Positions 17,609-26,531 of a DNA stretch of 64,000 bases are shown here, in pieces; position 1 is the stretch's first letter; each line of letters starts with the position of its first letter. The stretch comes from Komagataeibacter xylinus (GTDB lineage: Bacteria; Pseudomonadota; Alphaproteobacteria; Acetobacterales; Acetobacteraceae). The notes beneath the pieces were generated by a model, which was given only the letters and a program-made list of their open reading frames with translations, was not told the origin of the DNA and ran no database searches. The position numbers and the translations under genes were made by a program. The stretch lies in the NCBI RefSeq assembly GCF_009834365.1, contig NZ_CP041348.1:714001-778000 (forward strand), read 5' to 3'.

Positions 17609-17761
17609 TCAGCGCTTGGCCGGGCGTGACGCATCACGTCGCAGTTGCAGGTTCAGGTCCTGTATGGTCTTGCGGGCCTGTGCGAGTTCTTCACGCAGGC
17701 GGGTGAGTTCCGCCTTCAGCGCCACGATTTCTGCCCGCAGGGCAGGAGGATGATCGGCCAT
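17609..17761 (-). CDS. 50-aa coiled-coil protein
   Basis: 50 aa, starting MADHPPALRA and ending SRPAKR. The middle is a clean heptad helix (LRAEIVALKAELTRLREELAQ, continuing to LNLQLRR), so a short coiled coil is expected. AAGGAAGG lies 6-13 bp before the ATG. It sits between two other small genes of the same strand (21 and 27 bp gaps), which supports it as a real gene. Function unknown; it may mediate assembly with its neighbours. Confidence 0.65.
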   Translation of the reverse strand: MADHPPALRAEIVALKAELTRLREELAQARKTIQDLNLQLRRDASRPAKR

Positions 17762-17782
17762 GTGCAACACCTTCCTTGCAAA

Positions 17783-18067
17783 TCAGGTTTTTGGGGCGGT
17801 CGATGCGAAGCGGGCGCGCACCTGCTCGAACAGGGCGCGCGCGGCCATGTCCTTCGTATCGGTATGTTCAATGTGATGGCGCATGCGGGCGGCGATTTCA
17901 TCGGCATGCAGCACCTTCGCCTCGACAAGCATCTGCATGAGGTCCATGACAACGATCTGCTGGGCTGCGATCATCTTGACCACAGGCATGACCTTGGCCT
18001 GCGCCGCATCACCCGCCGCCTGCGCCAGAACCTTGCGCAACTGGTCCGTTTCAGCCTGATCGTTCAT
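17783..18067 (-). CDS. small hypothetical helical protein
   Basis: 94 aa with GGAGG 8 bp upstream of the ATG. Almost entirely helical by eye: MNDQAETDQLRKVLAQAAGD, then VVKMIAAQQIVVMDLMQMLVEA, then a C-terminal helix. IVVMDLMQML resembles IVVMDLFMAT of the third gene in the operon, which suggests the two are related or bind the same partner. No known domain recognised. Confidence 0.65.
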   Translation of the reverse strand: MNDQAETDQLRKVLAQAAGDAAQAKVMPVVKMIAAQQIVVMDLMQMLVEAKVLHADEIAARMRHHIEHTDTKDMAARALFEQVRARFASTAPKT

Positions 18068-18200
18068 GATTGTGTTCCTCCGCTCTTGTCATCTCGCGGC
18101 AGGCATGGTGATAGCAAACAGCCGGTACAGCAATGCCGCCCACGCAGGGCCGCTCATAGGCGGCTGCCGCATCTACCCCCCTTCAGGACCGTAAACCGCC

Positions 18201-18608
18201 ATGCCGCCCCCCACCATCCCTGATGATGAATTACATGTGACCTATATCCTGGCCTCGGGGCCGGGCGGGCAGAACGTCAATAAGGTGGCAACGGCAGCGC
18301 AGTTGCGTTTCGATGCGCGTAATTCTCCCTCGCTTTCCGCCCGTGTCAAAAGCAGGCTGATTGCGGTGGCTGGCAGCCGCATGACGGCGGATGGCGTAAT
18401 CGTGCTGACCGCGCGCCGCTTTCGCAGCCAGATCCGCAACCGCGAGGATGCCGTGGCCCGCCTGCATGAAATGATTGGTGAGGCCAGCCACGTACAGGCC
18501 TACCGGGTGCCCACCCGCCCCTCGCGCACGCAGCGCCGCAAGCGGGTGGACAACAAGAAACACCGCAGCCGCATCAAGCAGGGCCGCAGCGGCAACCACA
18601 TGGACTGA
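18201..18608 (+). CDS. arfB: ribosome rescue factor ArfB (peptidyl-tRNA hydrolase)
   Basis: 135 aa, the usual length for ArfB/YaeJ. The catalytic GGQ sits in ASGPGGQNVNKVATA near residue 25, where the glutamine methylation site helps hydrolyse peptidyl-tRNA. The protein ends in the basic tail RRKRVDNKKHRSRIKQGRS, which enters the empty mRNA channel of stalled ribosomes. It lacks the codon-recognition domain of true release factors. It stands alone on the plus strand. Confidence 0.9.
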   Translation: MPPPTIPDDELHVTYILASGPGGQNVNKVATAAQLRFDARNSPSLSARVKSRLIAVAGSRMTADGVIVLTARRFRSQIRNREDAVARLHEMIGEASHVQAYRVPTRPSRTQRRKRVDNKKHRSRIKQGRSGNHMD

Positions 18609-18612
18609 GGAC

Positions 18613-18666
18613 ACAAGAGAAAAGCTTCAGAAGAACGCCGCCTTTAAAAAGACGGCGCCCGAAAAC
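18613..18666. repeat. dispersed AAGCTTC / GCCGCC hairpin repeat, copy B (probable terminator)
   Basis: AAAAGCTTCAGAAG, then CGCCGCC, loop TTTAAAAAGA, CGGCGCCCGAAAACTTCTG. It lies between the convergent arfB and oprM-like genes. Both the inner stem and the outer GAAGCTT/AACTTC arms can pair, so it may terminate in both directions. Confidence 0.6.
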
Positions 18667-18674
18667 TTCTGACC

Positions 18675-20171
18675 TCACCCTTTCCTGGTCACCTGCTGCC
18701 CTTTGGGCGGTGCGGGCACGGGCGTATGTTCCGTCCAGCCGCCGCCAAGAGCGCGGTAAAGGGTGATGAGATTCTGGTAGCGCGATACCGCAATCGAAAT
18801 CTGCCACTGCTGCGCCTGCAGCAACGTGCGCTGCGACACCAGCGAGGTAAGATAGGAATCCGTCCCCGCCCTGTAGCGCATCATGGCCAGGCTGTAGGCA
18901 TCGGCCGAGGTCGAGACATACCGGTCCATCTGCGTCGTCTCGTCGCGATAGGTGTCACGCGCGGCCAGCGCATCCGCTACTTCACGGAAGGCTGACTGCA
19001 CCGCCTTTTCATACGCCGCAGCCTTGGCCGCGCGCATGGCGCGCGAGGCCTTCAGGTTACCGCTGTTCTGCCCCCAGTTGAGCAGGGGCACCTGCAACTG
19101 CGGCGACACGCCCCATGTGGTCGCAGCCGATGTAAACAGCTTGTGCGGCTGCAGGCTGCTGATGCCATCGGATGCGGTGAGCGTGATGCGCGGATAGAAC
19201 GCCGCCTTGGCCGCGCCGATATCGGCATTGGCGGCCAGCAGGTCATGCTCGGCGGCCATGATGTCGGGGCGGTGTTCGAGTACCTCGCCTGGCAGCCCCG
19301 GCGGCAGGTCCTGCATGATGGTCTGCTGGCCCAGCGGGCTGGCAGGCGGCAGGTTATCGGGGATGGGCTGGCCAATCAGCATGGTCAGCAGATTTTCATC
19401 CTGCCGCACATGCCGGCGCGATTCATCGCGGAAGGCCCCGCTCTGCGCCACCTGCGTTTCCGTCTGGCGCAGGGTCATCTGGTCGGTTTCGCCATGGGCG
19501 AAGCGGGCCTTCACCATCTCCAGCGTGGCCTCCTGCGAGGCCATCGTCTCATCGGACAGGCGCAGAGAGGCCTGGTCACCCAGCCATGAAACATAGGCCG
19601 TGGCCACCTGCGAGATGATGCTGATCAGCATGGCGCGCGCGTTTTCGCGCTGCATCAGCGCATGTTCGGCCGCCTCGCGCGACATGCTGCGGATGCGCCC
19701 GAACAGGTCGATCTCATACGACGAGACACCAATGCCCATCTGGTAATATTTGAACATGGGCGGGTTGCCGGTATCGAGGCCAGGCGCAAAGCTCAGGCCC
19801 GCAGCATCCGACGGCCCCTGGAACATCGCCTCGCCACCGCCGCTGATGGCGGGGAACAGGCTGGCGTGCTGGATGTCGAACTGCCCCTGCGCGCGGCGGA
19901 TATCGGCTGCCGCCTCCCGCAGGTCGCGGTTCTGCCGGATGGCGATGGCAATCAGCGCCCTGAGCCGGGGGTCGGTAAAGAACTCCGCCCAGCCCAGATT
20001 GGCCGCGAGCGGGTTCTCGGCCACCGCATCACCCGTGGTGGCGTAAGCAGGCCATGAAGTCGCCAGCGGCGGGGTGGGGCGCTTGTAATGCGGGATCATG
20101 GTGCAGCCCGCCAGCAGCATGGCCGCCAGTGTCGCGGCACCCGCCCGCCTGAGTGTGGGGAGAACGGTCAT
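18675..20171 (-). CDS. RND efflux outer-membrane lipoprotein (OprM/NodT family)
   Basis: 498 aa from the ATG at 20171; a longer reading would overlap the pump gene. A lipoprotein signal, TLAAMLLAGCTMIPHYKRP, places the lipidated cysteine near residue 23. Two OEP repeats follow, with the typical YQMGIGVSSYEIDLFGRIRS in the first half and WGVSPQLQVPLLNWGQNSGNLKA in the second. It forms the trimeric channel across the outer membrane. It starts 4 bp after the pump gene, completing the operon MFP-RND-OMF. Confidence 0.9.
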   Translation of the reverse strand: MTVLPTLRRAGAATLAAMLLAGCTMIPHYKRPTPPLATSWPAYATTGDAVAENPLAANLGWAEFFTDPRLRALIAIAIRQNRDLREAAADIRRAQGQFDIQHASLFPAISGGGEAMFQGPSDAAGLSFAPGLDTGNPPMFKYYQMGIGVSSYEIDLFGRIRSMSREAAEHALMQRENARAMLISIISQVATAYVSWLGDQASLRLSDETMASQEATLEMVKARFAHGETDQMTLRQTETQVAQSGAFRDESRRHVRQDENLLTMLIGQPIPDNLPPASPLGQQTIMQDLPPGLPGEVLEHRPDIMAAEHDLLAANADIGAAKAAFYPRITLTASDGISSLQPHKLFTSAATTWGVSPQLQVPLLNWGQNSGNLKASRAMRAAKAAAYEKAVQSAFREVADALAARDTYRDETTQMDRYVSTSADAYSLAMMRYRAGTDSYLTSLVSQRTLLQAQQWQISIAVSRYQNLITLYRALGGGWTEHTPVPAPPKGQQVTRKG

Positions 20172-20175
20172 GGCA

Positions 20176-23100
20176 TTACGCTCCCTTGGTCCGCTCGGAC
20201 AGGCGCCTGACGCGGAACAGACGCAGCACCACCACAAAAAACAGCGGCACGAAATACACCGCCAGCAGGGTGGCCGTGAGCATGCCGCCCACCACCGCGG
20301 TGCCGATCGCGACACGCGCGGCCGAACCCGCCCCCGTGGCAATGGCCAGCGGAAACACACCCACCACGAAGGCGATGGAGGTCATGAGAATGGGGCGCAG
20401 GCGCTCGCGACCTGCTTCAAGCACCGATTCCTCAAGCGTTGCCCCGTTCTCGAAAAACGCCTTGGCGAATTCCACGATCAGGATGGCATTCTTCACCGCC
20501 AGCCCCACCGTGGTCAGCAGCCCCACCTGGAAATACACGTCATTGGCCATGCCGCGCAGCAGGGTGGCCACGATCGCACCCAGTACGCCCAGCGGAATGA
20601 CCAGCAGCACGGCAAACGGAATGGCCCAGCTTTCATAAAGGGCGGCCAGGCAGAACAGGATGACGATCACCGCCAGCGCGTAAAGCGGCCCGGTGGAAGA
20701 GCCCGAGGCCATCTGCTCGAACGAAAGCCCGGTCCACTCATACCCCACGCCTGTGGGCAGCTTGGCCAGGATCTCCTTCATGGCAGCGATCGAATCCCCC
20801 GAACTGTAGCCCGCGGCGGGCTGGCCAAGGATTTCAAAGGCATTGAGGCCGTTATAGTCCTCGACCTTCTGCGGCCCCATGATCCACTGCCCGGACACGA
20901 AGGCGTTGAACGGCACCATGCCGCCGGCGGCGTTGCGGATATACCATTTGTTCAGGTCATCGGGGATCATGCGCGCATCGGGCTCACCCTGGATGTAGAC
21001 CTGCTTCACGCGGTCATCGCGCAGGAACTGGTTGACGTAGATCGACCCCAGCGCGCCCTCGATGGTGGTATTGATGTCGGCAATGGTGATGCCCAGCGCA
21101 TTGGCCTTCTCGCGGTCGATATCGAGATGGAACTGCGGCGCATCTTCCATGCCGTTGGGGCGCACGGCGGTCAGGCGGCGATCCTTGGCGGCCATGCCCA
21201 GCACCATGTTGCGCGCCGCGAGCAGCTTGGTGTGGCCCAGGTGGCCACGGTCTTCAAGTTCAAGGTCGAATCCGGTGGCGTTGCCGAGTTCCAGCACGGC
21301 GGGCGGGTTGACGGCAAAGATCTGGGCGACCGGATCCATCCAGAAATGCATCATGATACGCATGGCAATCGCCGCCGAGGTCTGGCTGGCGGCGGGCCGC
21401 TCATCCCAGTCCTTGAGCCGGATGAAGAAGGCACCAGCACTCTGCCCCTGCCCTGCAAAGTTGAACCCGTTCGTGGAATAGACGGATTCGACATTCTTGC
21501 CCTCGGTCTTGAGAACGTAGTCCGCCACCTTGCGGTTGACGGCCGCCGTCTCCTCCAGCGTGGCCCCTGCAGGCATGGTGACCTGGCCGAAGATCAGGCC
21601 CTGATCCTCATCGGGCAGGAAGCCGCCGGGCAGGCGCATGAAAAGCCAGCCCACACCTGCCGTAATCAGCACGAACACCAGCATGGACAGGCCCGCATGC
21701 CCGAGCACGCGCCCTACCCCGTTCTGGTAGGCCGTGGTCATGCGCGCAAAATGGCGGTTGAACCAGCCTGCGGCCCCGGTGGTCTTTTCATGCGTGCCGG
21801 GCTTGAGCATGGTGGCGCACAGGGCCGGTGTCATGACCATGGCCACCACGACCGAAAGCCACATGGCCGCGACGATGGTGATGGAAAACTGCCGGTAGAT
21901 CACGCCCGTCGAGCCACCAAAGGCAGCCATGGGCAGGAACACCGCCGTGAGCACCAGCACGATGCCCACCAGCGCGCCCGAGATTTCATCCATCGACTGC
22001 CGGGCCGCATCACGCGGGGAGAGCTTCTTCTCGGTCATGACGCGCTCGACGTTTTCCACCACCACGATGGCATCATCAACCAGCAGGCCCACGGCCAGCA
22101 CCATAGCCAGCATGGTCAGCGTGTTGATGGAAAAGCCAAGGGCGGCCAGGATGCCGAACGTGCCCAGCAGCACCACCGGCACCGCGATGGTCGGAATGAG
22201 GGTGGCGCGGAAGTTCTGCAAGAACACCAGCATGACCAGGAACACCAGCGCGATCGCCTCGATCAGCGTAATGACCACTTCCTTGATCGACAGCACGATG
22301 AAGGGTTCGGTATCGAGCGGGTAGACGGTTTTCAGGCCCGGCGGGAAGAACTGCTCGAGTTCCCTGATCTGCTCGCGCACCGCGTTCTCGGTCTGGAGCT
22401 GGTTGGCGCCCGGCGCAAGCTTGAGCGCCATGCCCGAGGCCGGCATGTTGTTATAGAAGGAATGGGTGTTGTAGGTCTGCGGCCCCAGTTCGACACGGGC
22501 CACGTCACGGATGCGCACCTGCGAGCCATCCTGCTGCACCTTGAGCAGGATCTTCTCGAACTCCTCGGGCGAGCGCAGGCGCGTCGGTCCGATGATGGTG
22601 GCATCGAGTCGCGCGCCCTTGACCGCGGGCACGCCGCCAAGCTCGCCTGATGAAACCTGGATGTTCTGCGTCTGGATCGCGGTCTGCACATCGCCCACGG
22701 TCAGGCCGTATTTGTACAGCTTTGAGGGGTCGAGCCAGATGCGCATGGCGTATTCCGCGCCGAACAGCGTGTGGTCACCCACGCCGGTCACGCGGCTGAG
22801 CGGATCGGAGATGTTGGAGGCCACGTAATCGGCAATATCAGCACCGCTCATGCTGTTATCGGTCGAGATAAAGCCGAGCACCATCATGAAGTTCTTGACG
22901 GCCTTGGTAATGCTCAGGCCCTGGGCAGTCACTTCCTGCGGCAGCTTGGGCTGGGCAAGCTGCAGCTTGTTCTGCACCTGCACCTGCGCGATGTCGGGGT
23001 TGGTACCCTGCGCGAAGGTGAGATCGATTTCCATCTGCCCCGAGGCATAGGACTGCGAGGAGATGTATTCGAGGTGATCGAGCCCGAACATCTGCTGCAG

Positions 23101-23301
23101 GATGGGGCGCACCACCGTATCGTTCACCGTATCGGCCGACGCACCCGGATAGGTCACGGTAATGGCGATCTGGGGTGGGGCGATGGAGGGATACTGCGCG
23201 ATGGGCAGGCGGAAGATCGACACCCCGCCCACGAGCATGATGATCAGCCCGATCACCCACGCGAAGACAGGCCGGTCAATGAAAAAGCGCGACAGAGACA
23301 T
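20176..23301 (-). CDS. RND multidrug efflux pump, HAE1 (AcrB/MexB) family
   Basis: 1041 aa, full length for the family. MSLSRFFIDRPVFAWVIGLIIMLVG at the N-terminus, two groups of membrane helices and two large periplasmic loops. The proton-relay aspartates are present in VGLLVDDAIVVVENVERVM, and the second half has LTTVGLAVKNAILIVEFAKAF. A proton-driven inner-membrane pump for amphiphilic drugs or solvents. It sits 6 bp after the adaptor gene. Confidence 0.95.
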   Translation of the reverse strand: MSLSRFFIDRPVFAWVIGLIIMLVGGVSIFRLPIAQYPSIAPPQIAITVTYPGASADTVNDTVVRPILQQMFGLDHLEYISSQSYASGQMEIDLTFAQGTNPDIAQVQVQNKLQLAQPKLPQEVTAQGLSITKAVKNFMMVLGFISTDNSMSGADIADYVASNISDPLSRVTGVGDHTLFGAEYAMRIWLDPSKLYKYGLTVGDVQTAIQTQNIQVSSGELGGVPAVKGARLDATIIGPTRLRSPEEFEKILLKVQQDGSQVRIRDVARVELGPQTYNTHSFYNNMPASGMALKLAPGANQLQTENAVREQIRELEQFFPPGLKTVYPLDTEPFIVLSIKEVVITLIEAIALVFLVMLVFLQNFRATLIPTIAVPVVLLGTFGILAALGFSINTLTMLAMVLAVGLLVDDAIVVVENVERVMTEKKLSPRDAARQSMDEISGALVGIVLVLTAVFLPMAAFGGSTGVIYRQFSITIVAAMWLSVVVAMVMTPALCATMLKPGTHEKTTGAAGWFNRHFARMTTAYQNGVGRVLGHAGLSMLVFVLITAGVGWLFMRLPGGFLPDEDQGLIFGQVTMPAGATLEETAAVNRKVADYVLKTEGKNVESVYSTNGFNFAGQGQSAGAFFIRLKDWDERPAASQTSAAIAMRIMMHFWMDPVAQIFAVNPPAVLELGNATGFDLELEDRGHLGHTKLLAARNMVLGMAAKDRRLTAVRPNGMEDAPQFHLDIDREKANALGITIADINTTIEGALGSIYVNQFLRDDRVKQVYIQGEPDARMIPDDLNKWYIRNAAGGMVPFNAFVSGQWIMGPQKVEDYNGLNAFEILGQPAAGYSSGDSIAAMKEILAKLPTGVGYEWTGLSFEQMASGSSTGPLYALAVIVILFCLAALYESWAIPFAVLLVIPLGVLGAIVATLLRGMANDVYFQVGLLTTVGLAVKNAILIVEFAKAFFENGATLEESVLEAGRERLRPILMTSIAFVVGVFPLAIATGAGSAARVAIGTAVVGGMLTATLLAVYFVPLFFVVVLRLFRVRRLSERTKGA

Positions 23302-23307
23302 GGGGGA

Positions 23308-24459
23308 TTATCCTGCCTTGGCCGGTTCGGCCGCATCCTGCGGGGTGACGGTGTCGCCGGGGTGGATTTTCTGCACCCCGTCAAGCACCACGCGCTCGCC
23401 ACTTTTCAGCCCGTCGGTCACCAGCCAGTCCGTGCCGATGGCCTGCCCGACCGTGATGGGGCGCAGGCTGACCTTGTTATCGGCATCGACCACCCATACC
23501 TGCGGGTCACCGTGAGAGTTGCGCTGCACGGCCTGCTGCGGCACCAGCAGGGCGGTGGGGTCCAGACCCTCGGCCAGCTGGGCGTGCACGTACATGCCCG
23601 GCAGCAGCAGCCGCTCGGGGTTGGGCATGACCGCACGGACCACAACGGTGGCGGTGGCTTCATCCACATTGACTTCCGAGAATTCCATGCTGCCGGAATG
23701 CTCGTAGGTCGTGCCATCCTCCAGGGTGATGCTGATGGAGGCGGCATTGTTGCCCGCGCGCGTCAGCCGCCCCTGCGCCAGCTCGCGCCTGAAGCGCAGC
23801 AGTTCGGTCGCGGGCAGGTTCACATCCACATAAATCGGGTCAAGCCGGGTCACGATGGCGACATTGTTGGTCTGGTTGGCGGTGACCAGAGCACCCACGG
23901 TCAGGATGGAGCGGCCGATCCGGCCCGTGATCGGGGCATTCATGTGGGTGTAGCCCAGATCGACCGTAGCACGCTCGAGCTGGCCCTTCGCACTCAGGAT
24001 ATCGCCCTGGGCCGCGCGCTCGGCGGCCAGTGCATCGTCATATTCCTGCTGGCTGACGGCATGGGCCTTGAGCAGCGGCCCGTAGCGGGTCAGCTTGGCG
24101 CGTGCCGTGACCTCACTGCTCTGGGCATGCAGCAACTGGCCCTGCGCGCTGTCGACTGCGGCCTGATAGATGCTGGGATCGATCTGGTAGAGCTGCTGGC
24201 CTGCCTGCACGTCCGTGCCTTCAACGAACAGACGCTTCTGGATGACGCCACTGACCTGCGGGCGCACCTGCGCGATCTCGAACGCCTCGGTTCGGCCCGG
24301 CAACTGGGTGTGGATTTCCACGGGGGCGGCCTTGAGCGTCATGACCGTGACGGGCTGCGGCGGCATCTTGGGGGCGGCAGCATGCTTCTGGCACCCCGCC
24401 AGGGCAAGTATCAGAGCCGCCGGGGCTACGACACGGGAATATTGCATCATGGTCACCAA
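23308..24459 (-). CDS. RND efflux periplasmic adaptor (AcrA/MexA family)
   Basis: 383 aa. Lipobox LILALAGCQKH places the lipid-modified cysteine near residue 23. Then the barrel-sandwich half motifs AFEIAQVRPQVSGVIQKRLF and GQQLYQIDPSIYQA, a coiled-coil hairpin (about 95-160), and LGYTHMNAPITGRIGRSILTVGALV, all typical membrane fusion features. It links the pump to the outer-membrane channel. It is the first gene of the operon and is divergent from the tetR gene. Confidence 0.93.
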   Translation of the reverse strand: MVTMMQYSRVVAPAALILALAGCQKHAAAPKMPPQPVTVMTLKAAPVEIHTQLPGRTEAFEIAQVRPQVSGVIQKRLFVEGTDVQAGQQLYQIDPSIYQAAVDSAQGQLLHAQSSEVTARAKLTRYGPLLKAHAVSQQEYDDALAAERAAQGDILSAKGQLERATVDLGYTHMNAPITGRIGRSILTVGALVTANQTNNVAIVTRLDPIYVDVNLPATELLRFRRELAQGRLTRAGNNAASISITLEDGTTYEHSGSMEFSEVNVDEATATVVVRAVMPNPERLLLPGMYVHAQLAEGLDPTALLVPQQAVQRNSHGDPQVWVVDADNKVSLRPITVGQAIGTDWLVTDGLKSGERVVLDGVQKIHPGDTVTPQDAAEPAKAG

Positions 24460-24544
24460 CCGGCTTGAAGGCCGTAATCTAAAAATGTTTCTGAATCACG
24501 TCCGTGCTGTTTGCCGCACATGGCCGCCATATGAAAGCCAAATA

Positions 24545-24580
24545 AGGAAACCATTTGGTTTTCAATGAATGGAAAACTAT
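24545..24580. promoter_or_regulatory. putative TetR operator between efflux operon and regulator
   Basis: Overlapping inverted repeats: GAAACCA-TT-TGGTTTTC (24547-24563) and GTTTTC-AATGAATG-GAAAAC (24558-24577). Its place in the divergent promoter fits autoregulation plus repression of the efflux operon. Confidence 0.5.
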
Positions 24581-24674
24581 ATCGTCTCCATAAGGCGGTC
24601 AAGCAGTGCGCCCATTCAAAAATGGCCGGAACAGATTACGAATGAGCAAGATTGGACGGGAAGGACACGGCTCC

Positions 24675-25334
24675 ATGCATGATAACTGTGATACCCCGCG
24701 CCGCGGCCCCGGTCGCCCCCCGGAAATGGAGGAATGCGAACGCCGCGAACGCATTCTCGATGCGGCAAGCGAAGTGTTGCAGAAATGCGGCTATCATGCG
24801 GCCTCGATGGACAAGGTGGCCCAGCATTCAGCCATGTCCAAGCGCACGCTGTACCTCATGTTCCATTCCAAGCAGGATCTGTTCCGCACGCTGGTCAGCA
24901 GCAGGCTGTTCAATGTCAGCCCCGGCAAATGCCTGCACATGGCCGACCCGGTGGAGGAACTGACCGAACTGCTCATGCGGCTTGGCAGCGTGATCCTGCG
25001 GCCTGACCGCATCAGCCTGATCCGCGCACTCGTTACCGAATCGCAGCAGTCGGAAGATATCCGCCAGATCCTGACCAGCCTGCGCGCGGGCGGAAAGGAC
25101 AATGTGCTCACCACCTGGCTCGACCGCTACGTGCGTGCGCGGAACGGGCCGGTGGAGAACATATCGATGTACGGCAACATGCTGTTTGGCATGACCATTG
25201 GCGACCTGATGCTGCAAAGCCTGGCCTGCGCGCCCGATCAGGCATGGAGCGAGCAGGGCATGCGCCCGCGCTTTCGCAGGGCGGTGCAGATTTTCCTGGC
25301 GGGCTTCGCAGATGGTTGCCCTGCGGCTTCATAG
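24675..25334 (+). CDS. TetR/AcrR-family regulator of the efflux operon
   Basis: 219 aa from the ATG at 24675, preceded by GGAAGGAC; an ATG at 24642 would add 11 residues. The N-terminal helix-turn-helix is clear: RRERILDAASEVLQKCGYHAASMDKVAQHSAMSKRTLYLMFHSKQDLF. The C-terminal ligand domain is variable (about 70-219). Its position opposite the MFP-RND-OMF operon with palindromic sites between implies it represses the pump until a pump substrate binds. Confidence 0.85.
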   Translation: MHDNCDTPRRGPGRPPEMEECERRERILDAASEVLQKCGYHAASMDKVAQHSAMSKRTLYLMFHSKQDLFRTLVSSRLFNVSPGKCLHMADPVEELTELLMRLGSVILRPDRISLIRALVTESQQSEDIRQILTSLRAGGKDNVLTTWLDRYVRARNGPVENISMYGNMLFGMTIGDLMLQSLACAPDQAWSEQGMRPRFRRAVQIFLAGFADGCPAAS

Positions 25335-25354
25335 AGCGCTTGAAAACAGCGCCT

Positions 25355-25412
25355 CGCGTTTTGGGGTGCCGCCTTTGTTTGCTGATGGCGGCACCCTCTG
25401 AAGCTTTTTGAA
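25355..25412. repeat. dispersed AAGCTTC / GCCGCC hairpin repeat, copy C (probable terminator)
   Basis: GGGTGCCGCC, loop, GGCGGCACCC followed by CTGAAGCTTTTTGAAAAA. It lies between the convergent tetR and unknown genes. Read on the minus strand it has the same order as copies A and B: AAGCTTC, GCCGCC stem, GGCGGC, AAAAC. Confidence 0.6.
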
Positions 25413-25438
25413 AAAAAACGACACAAAAAAACTTCCTG

Positions 25439-26059
25439 TTATTGCTGAACCGGTCTCTCCACTTCAGGCGGCGCGGCTGTCGCGCTGCCTGCGGGTACCA
25501 CTCCATATGGCCCTCCGGCCAGAACCTCCAGGCACAGCACGCCCAGCATGCCGGGATGACGCGGGCCAAGATCCAGCAACGCCTGTCCATCCGTCCAGCG
25601 GCAGGGTTCGGGGCGCGGCGCGTAAAAACCATCATGCCACCCAGATGGAGCTTTCTGGGCCAGATGCATCACGATATGGCGGGCCACGGTGCCTTCAAAC
25701 AGCTTGATATGCCGGACCAGTACGCCACGCGGGCGGCGCTCATCGCCACAGGCACCAGCCATGCCGGCCGGGCGGACGGTGCGCGACATGATCCGCACGG
25801 CGCCAACACCGGGCGGCAGCATGAAGACCGCATAGCGATTGGCATCGCGCATCTTGCGCAGGGTAATACCCTCATCGGTCATGAGGTGCAGATCGGCATC
25901 ATGCGTTGTGCCGGGGGATGCAGCTTCCGCCCTCTCCGGCGTGGGTTTCGCGCCTGGCATGGCGCCATTGGGGGGCATGCCGCCCCCGTCATACCTGCCC
26001 CTGTTGGAACGGTTCATACCCGTGGTTAGGCCACCAGACATTTTCTTCCCCCATGGCAT
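25439..26059 (-). CDS. hypothetical protein
   Basis: About 206 aa from the ATG at 26059; a TTG 18 bp upstream and an ATG at 26041 are alternatives. The first 60 residues are low-complexity and Gly/Pro/Asn-rich. The rest looks beta-rich, with RIMSRTVRPAG and EPCRWTDGQALLDLG. The RWTDG-type motif recalls domains found in acetic-acid-bacterial polysaccharide proteins, but that is only a memory-based resemblance. The tail is proline-rich. No membrane segment. Function unknown. Confidence 0.5.
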   Translation of the reverse strand: MPWGKKMSGGLTTGMNRSNRGRYDGGGMPPNGAMPGAKPTPERAEAASPGTTHDADLHLMTDEGITLRKMRDANRYAVFMLPPGVGAVRIMSRTVRPAGMAGACGDERRPRGVLVRHIKLFEGTVARHIVMHLAQKAPSGWHDGFYAPRPEPCRWTDGQALLDLGPRHPGMLGVLCLEVLAGGPYGVVPAGSATAAPPEVERPVQQ

Positions 26060-26531
26060 AAATTCCAGTTCCAGCAAGGCAACAGCACCAAAACTGACAT
26101 GGAGGAAAAATATCGGCGTAAAGAATTAAAAATACTCTAACAGCCTGTCCGGCCGGGCATTTCAGGGAGGGTCATGATGCCGAGGCCGGCATGGCTTTTG
26201 CCGCCAGCGCCGTACCGTTCTTTTGCCGTTACAAACGCGTGCAGCAAAGATCCATCCGGTCGTGACTTCTGCAAGACCACACAGGCGGCAGAAGAGTGGG
26301 ACCGAGATCGGTCACACGGTATATCGCACCACTTTACAGCCTCGCCGCATCAGCGGGCGCTCCAGCCCGACAGGCGTGCCAGACGCCGGGCCCGTACAAC
26401 AACGTCTTCAGAAACATGGGGCAATTCACATCGATCAATAATGGTTCATCCGCTGAACTTCAAAGTCCAGCATATGTTGCACCTGTTCAGGGCGCCTTAT
26501 AAGATGCAGAAAATTTATAGAGAATGGAAAC
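26060..26531. other. intergenic region, element scar
   Basis: I see no supported gene; short readings here have no family features. GATCGGTCACACGG at 26306-26319 recurs in the same orientation at 32978-32991 and may be a scar of a mobile element. The AT-rich last 80 bp probably hold the promoter of the next gene. Confidence 0.35.

Noticed and set aside
20098..22650. 850-codon open frame on the plus strand
   Set aside because: It is antisense to the clearly coding RND pump and outer-membrane genes; composition is His/Gln/Arg-rich as expected for a reverse frame of GC-rich coding DNA.
22771..24468. 565-codon open frame on the plus strand
   Set aside because: Antisense to the RND pump and adaptor genes, no domain features.
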